Positions 47,235 through 48,145 of a stretch of DNA of 48,145 nucleotides are shown one piece after another. The notes under the pieces were generated by a model, which saw nothing but the letters and a program-made list of their open reading frames with translations, was not told the origin of the DNA and searched no databases. Position numbers and translations under genes: made by a program. The DNA is from an uncultured Halomonas sp. Lineage in GTDB: Bacteria > Pseudomonadota > Gammaproteobacteria > Pseudomonadales > Halomonadaceae. The stretch is taken from positions 1 to 48,145 of the forward strand of contig NZ_CANLTC010000022.1 in NCBI RefSeq assembly GCF_947493865.1, in the 5' to 3' direction. The number at the start of each line of letters is the position of its first letter. The first letter of the stretch is position 1.

Positions 47235-48071
47235 ATGACTCAGCATTCGAATCAGGAAGAAACATTTTCACCATCAGTAGCCGACCCGGAACACGCCAAC
47301 GCTGACGAAGAGGCGAATGTTTCCGGCGACGCTATCGACGCCAACAAGAAAGCACGCCGCCGCAGTATTTATCTGCTGCCCAATCTTTTCACCACGTCGG
47401 CACTGTTTTCTGGATTTTTTGCTGTCGTCGCCTCGATCAATGGAGATTTTGCTGCGGCGGCCATCGCGGTGTTCGTCTCGATGGTACTCGACGGCCTGGA
47501 TGGGCGCGTAGCACGCCTGACCAATACGCAAAGTGAATTCGGCGCGCAATACGATAGTCTGGCAGACATGCTTTCGTTTGGGGTGGCGCCGGCGATCGTG
47601 GCATTTGCCTGGATACTGCAGGATATCGGCAAGATTGGCTGGATTGCCGCCTTTGTTTACGTTGCTTGCGCGGCGCTGCGTCTGGCGCGCTTCAATGTGC
47701 AGATTGGCTCCGTCGACAAGCGCTGGTTCATTGGCCTGCCAAGCCCTTCCGCTGCAGCTCTCGTTGCAGGCTGTGTCTGGGTGTTTCACAATTTCGATGC
47801 CACCGCCTTCGGCTTCAAGGTGTTCATGACCTTGGTGGTTGCAGCTGCCGGTGTATTGATGGTCAGCAATATCCGCTATTACAGCTTCAAGGATGTCGAC
47901 GTCAAAGGCCCGGTGCCCTTCGTGGCCTTGTTGGCCATCGTATTCGGCTTCGTCGTTATTTCCATCGAGCCCTCTGTCATGTTGCTGGCGCTGTTCGGTT
48001 GTTATGTGGCATCCGGCCCTGTCATGGCCGTCATGCGCAAGGCTCGTCACAGCAAGAAGAAAGTCGCATAA
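47235..48071 (+). CDS. pssA: CDP-diacylglycerol-serine O-phosphatidyltransferase
   Basis: Membrane enzyme making phosphatidylserine, the precursor of phosphatidylethanolamine. The CDP-alcohol phosphatidyltransferase motif is complete: DGLDGRVARLTNTQSEFGAQYDSLAD (D-G-x2-A-R-x8-G-x3-D-x3-D). Eight or so membrane helices follow a polar, acidic N-terminal region of about 45 residues. The start used is ATG 47235 with GGAACG upstream; ATG 47208 adds 9 residues and is possible. The subclass II membrane type, unlike E. coli PssA. Its place after ilvC is conserved in Pseudomonas as I recall. Confidence 0.95.
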   Translation: MTQHSNQEETFSPSVADPEHANADEEANVSGDAIDANKKARRRSIYLLPNLFTTSALFSGFFAVVASINGDFAAAAIAVFVSMVLDGLDGRVARLTNTQSEFGAQYDSLADMLSFGVAPAIVAFAWILQDIGKIGWIAAFVYVACAALRLARFNVQIGSVDKRWFIGLPSPSAAALVAGCVWVFHNFDATAFGFKVFMTLVVAAAGVLMVSNIRYYSFKDVDVKGPVPFVALLAIVFGFVVISIEPSVMLLALFGCYVASGPVMAVMRKARHSKKKVA

Positions 48072-48089
48072 TTTTTTCTCGGCGAGGGC

Positions 48090-48118
48090 TTGCCAGGCCC
48101 GGCCGGAATCCGTAAAGT
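48090..48118 (+). promoter_or_regulatory. Strong promoter pointing out of the window
   Basis: TTGCCA (48090-48095), 17 bases, then TAAAGT (48113-48118), followed by a GC-rich stretch (ACGCATCCGCT) like the discriminators of stringently controlled stable-RNA promoters. The gene it drives lies beyond the right end. A tRNA or rRNA gene is a reasonable guess, not shown here. Confidence 0.5.
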
Positions 48119-48145
48119 ACGCATCCGCTGCTGCCGACGAGGGGT

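Overview
The window looks like a contiguous chromosomal segment from a moderately high-GC gammaproteobacterium. My best guess is a halophile of the Halomonadaceae (Halomonas or a close relative). That guess rests on gene order (ispB-rplU-rpmA-obgE-proB-rpsT-murJ-ribF-ileS-lspA-fkpB-ispH-minor pilins; bamD-rluD-pgeF-clpB; ilvI-ilvH-ilvC-pssA), which resembles Pseudomonas and relatives, and on acidic proteins such as the Asp-rich tail of ObgE. No 16S gene is present to settle it.

Region by region. (1) 80-2580, minus strand: a class I photolyase behind a MerR-type regulator whose C-terminal domain looks like a cobalamin domain that has lost its ligand residues. The regulator's own promoter region carries an exact TGTACA-N12-TGTACA direct repeat, so this reads as a light-response module. 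(2) 2610-8538: a CbiX-like chelatase, a possible MITE, a YfcH-type epimerase meeting rapA tail to tail on a shared CTAG, and a TlpA thioredoxin fused to an Lgt-like membrane domain. (3) 8714-13230: an accessory stretch with an ATP-grasp ligase next to a CocE/NonD hydrolase, a possible 19-codon ORF, and an AT-richer secreted alkaline-phosphatase-superfamily enzyme downstream of tRNA-Pro(CGG). (4) 13332-26205: housekeeping genes for quinone side chains, ribosomal proteins, the Obg GTPase, proline, MurJ, FAD, IleRS, lipoprotein signal peptidase, FKBP and IspH. (5) 26332-32963: a complete type IV pilus minor-pilin operon (GspH/FimT type, pilV, pilW, pilX, pilY1, pilY2-like, pilE) with overlapping genes and an AT-rich centre. 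(6) 33006-40545: a PP0621-like membrane protein, nadE, then bamD divergent from rluD-pgeF, then clpB behind a sigma-32-like promoter with a heptanucleotide repeat just upstream. (7) 40611-48071: a cytoplasmic trehalase, ilvIH behind a possible attenuator leader, ilvY divergent from ilvC, and pssA. A strong-looking promoter at the right edge points out of the window.

Most of the window is ordinary core genome. The parts that deserve attention are regulatory: the LitR-like operator, a hairpin and mini-ORF between rpsT and murJ, the repeat tract at clpB, and the branched-chain leader peptide before ilvI. The least characterised gene set is the ATP-grasp/CocE pair. I saw no prophage, CRISPR array, rRNA gene or complete insertion sequence.
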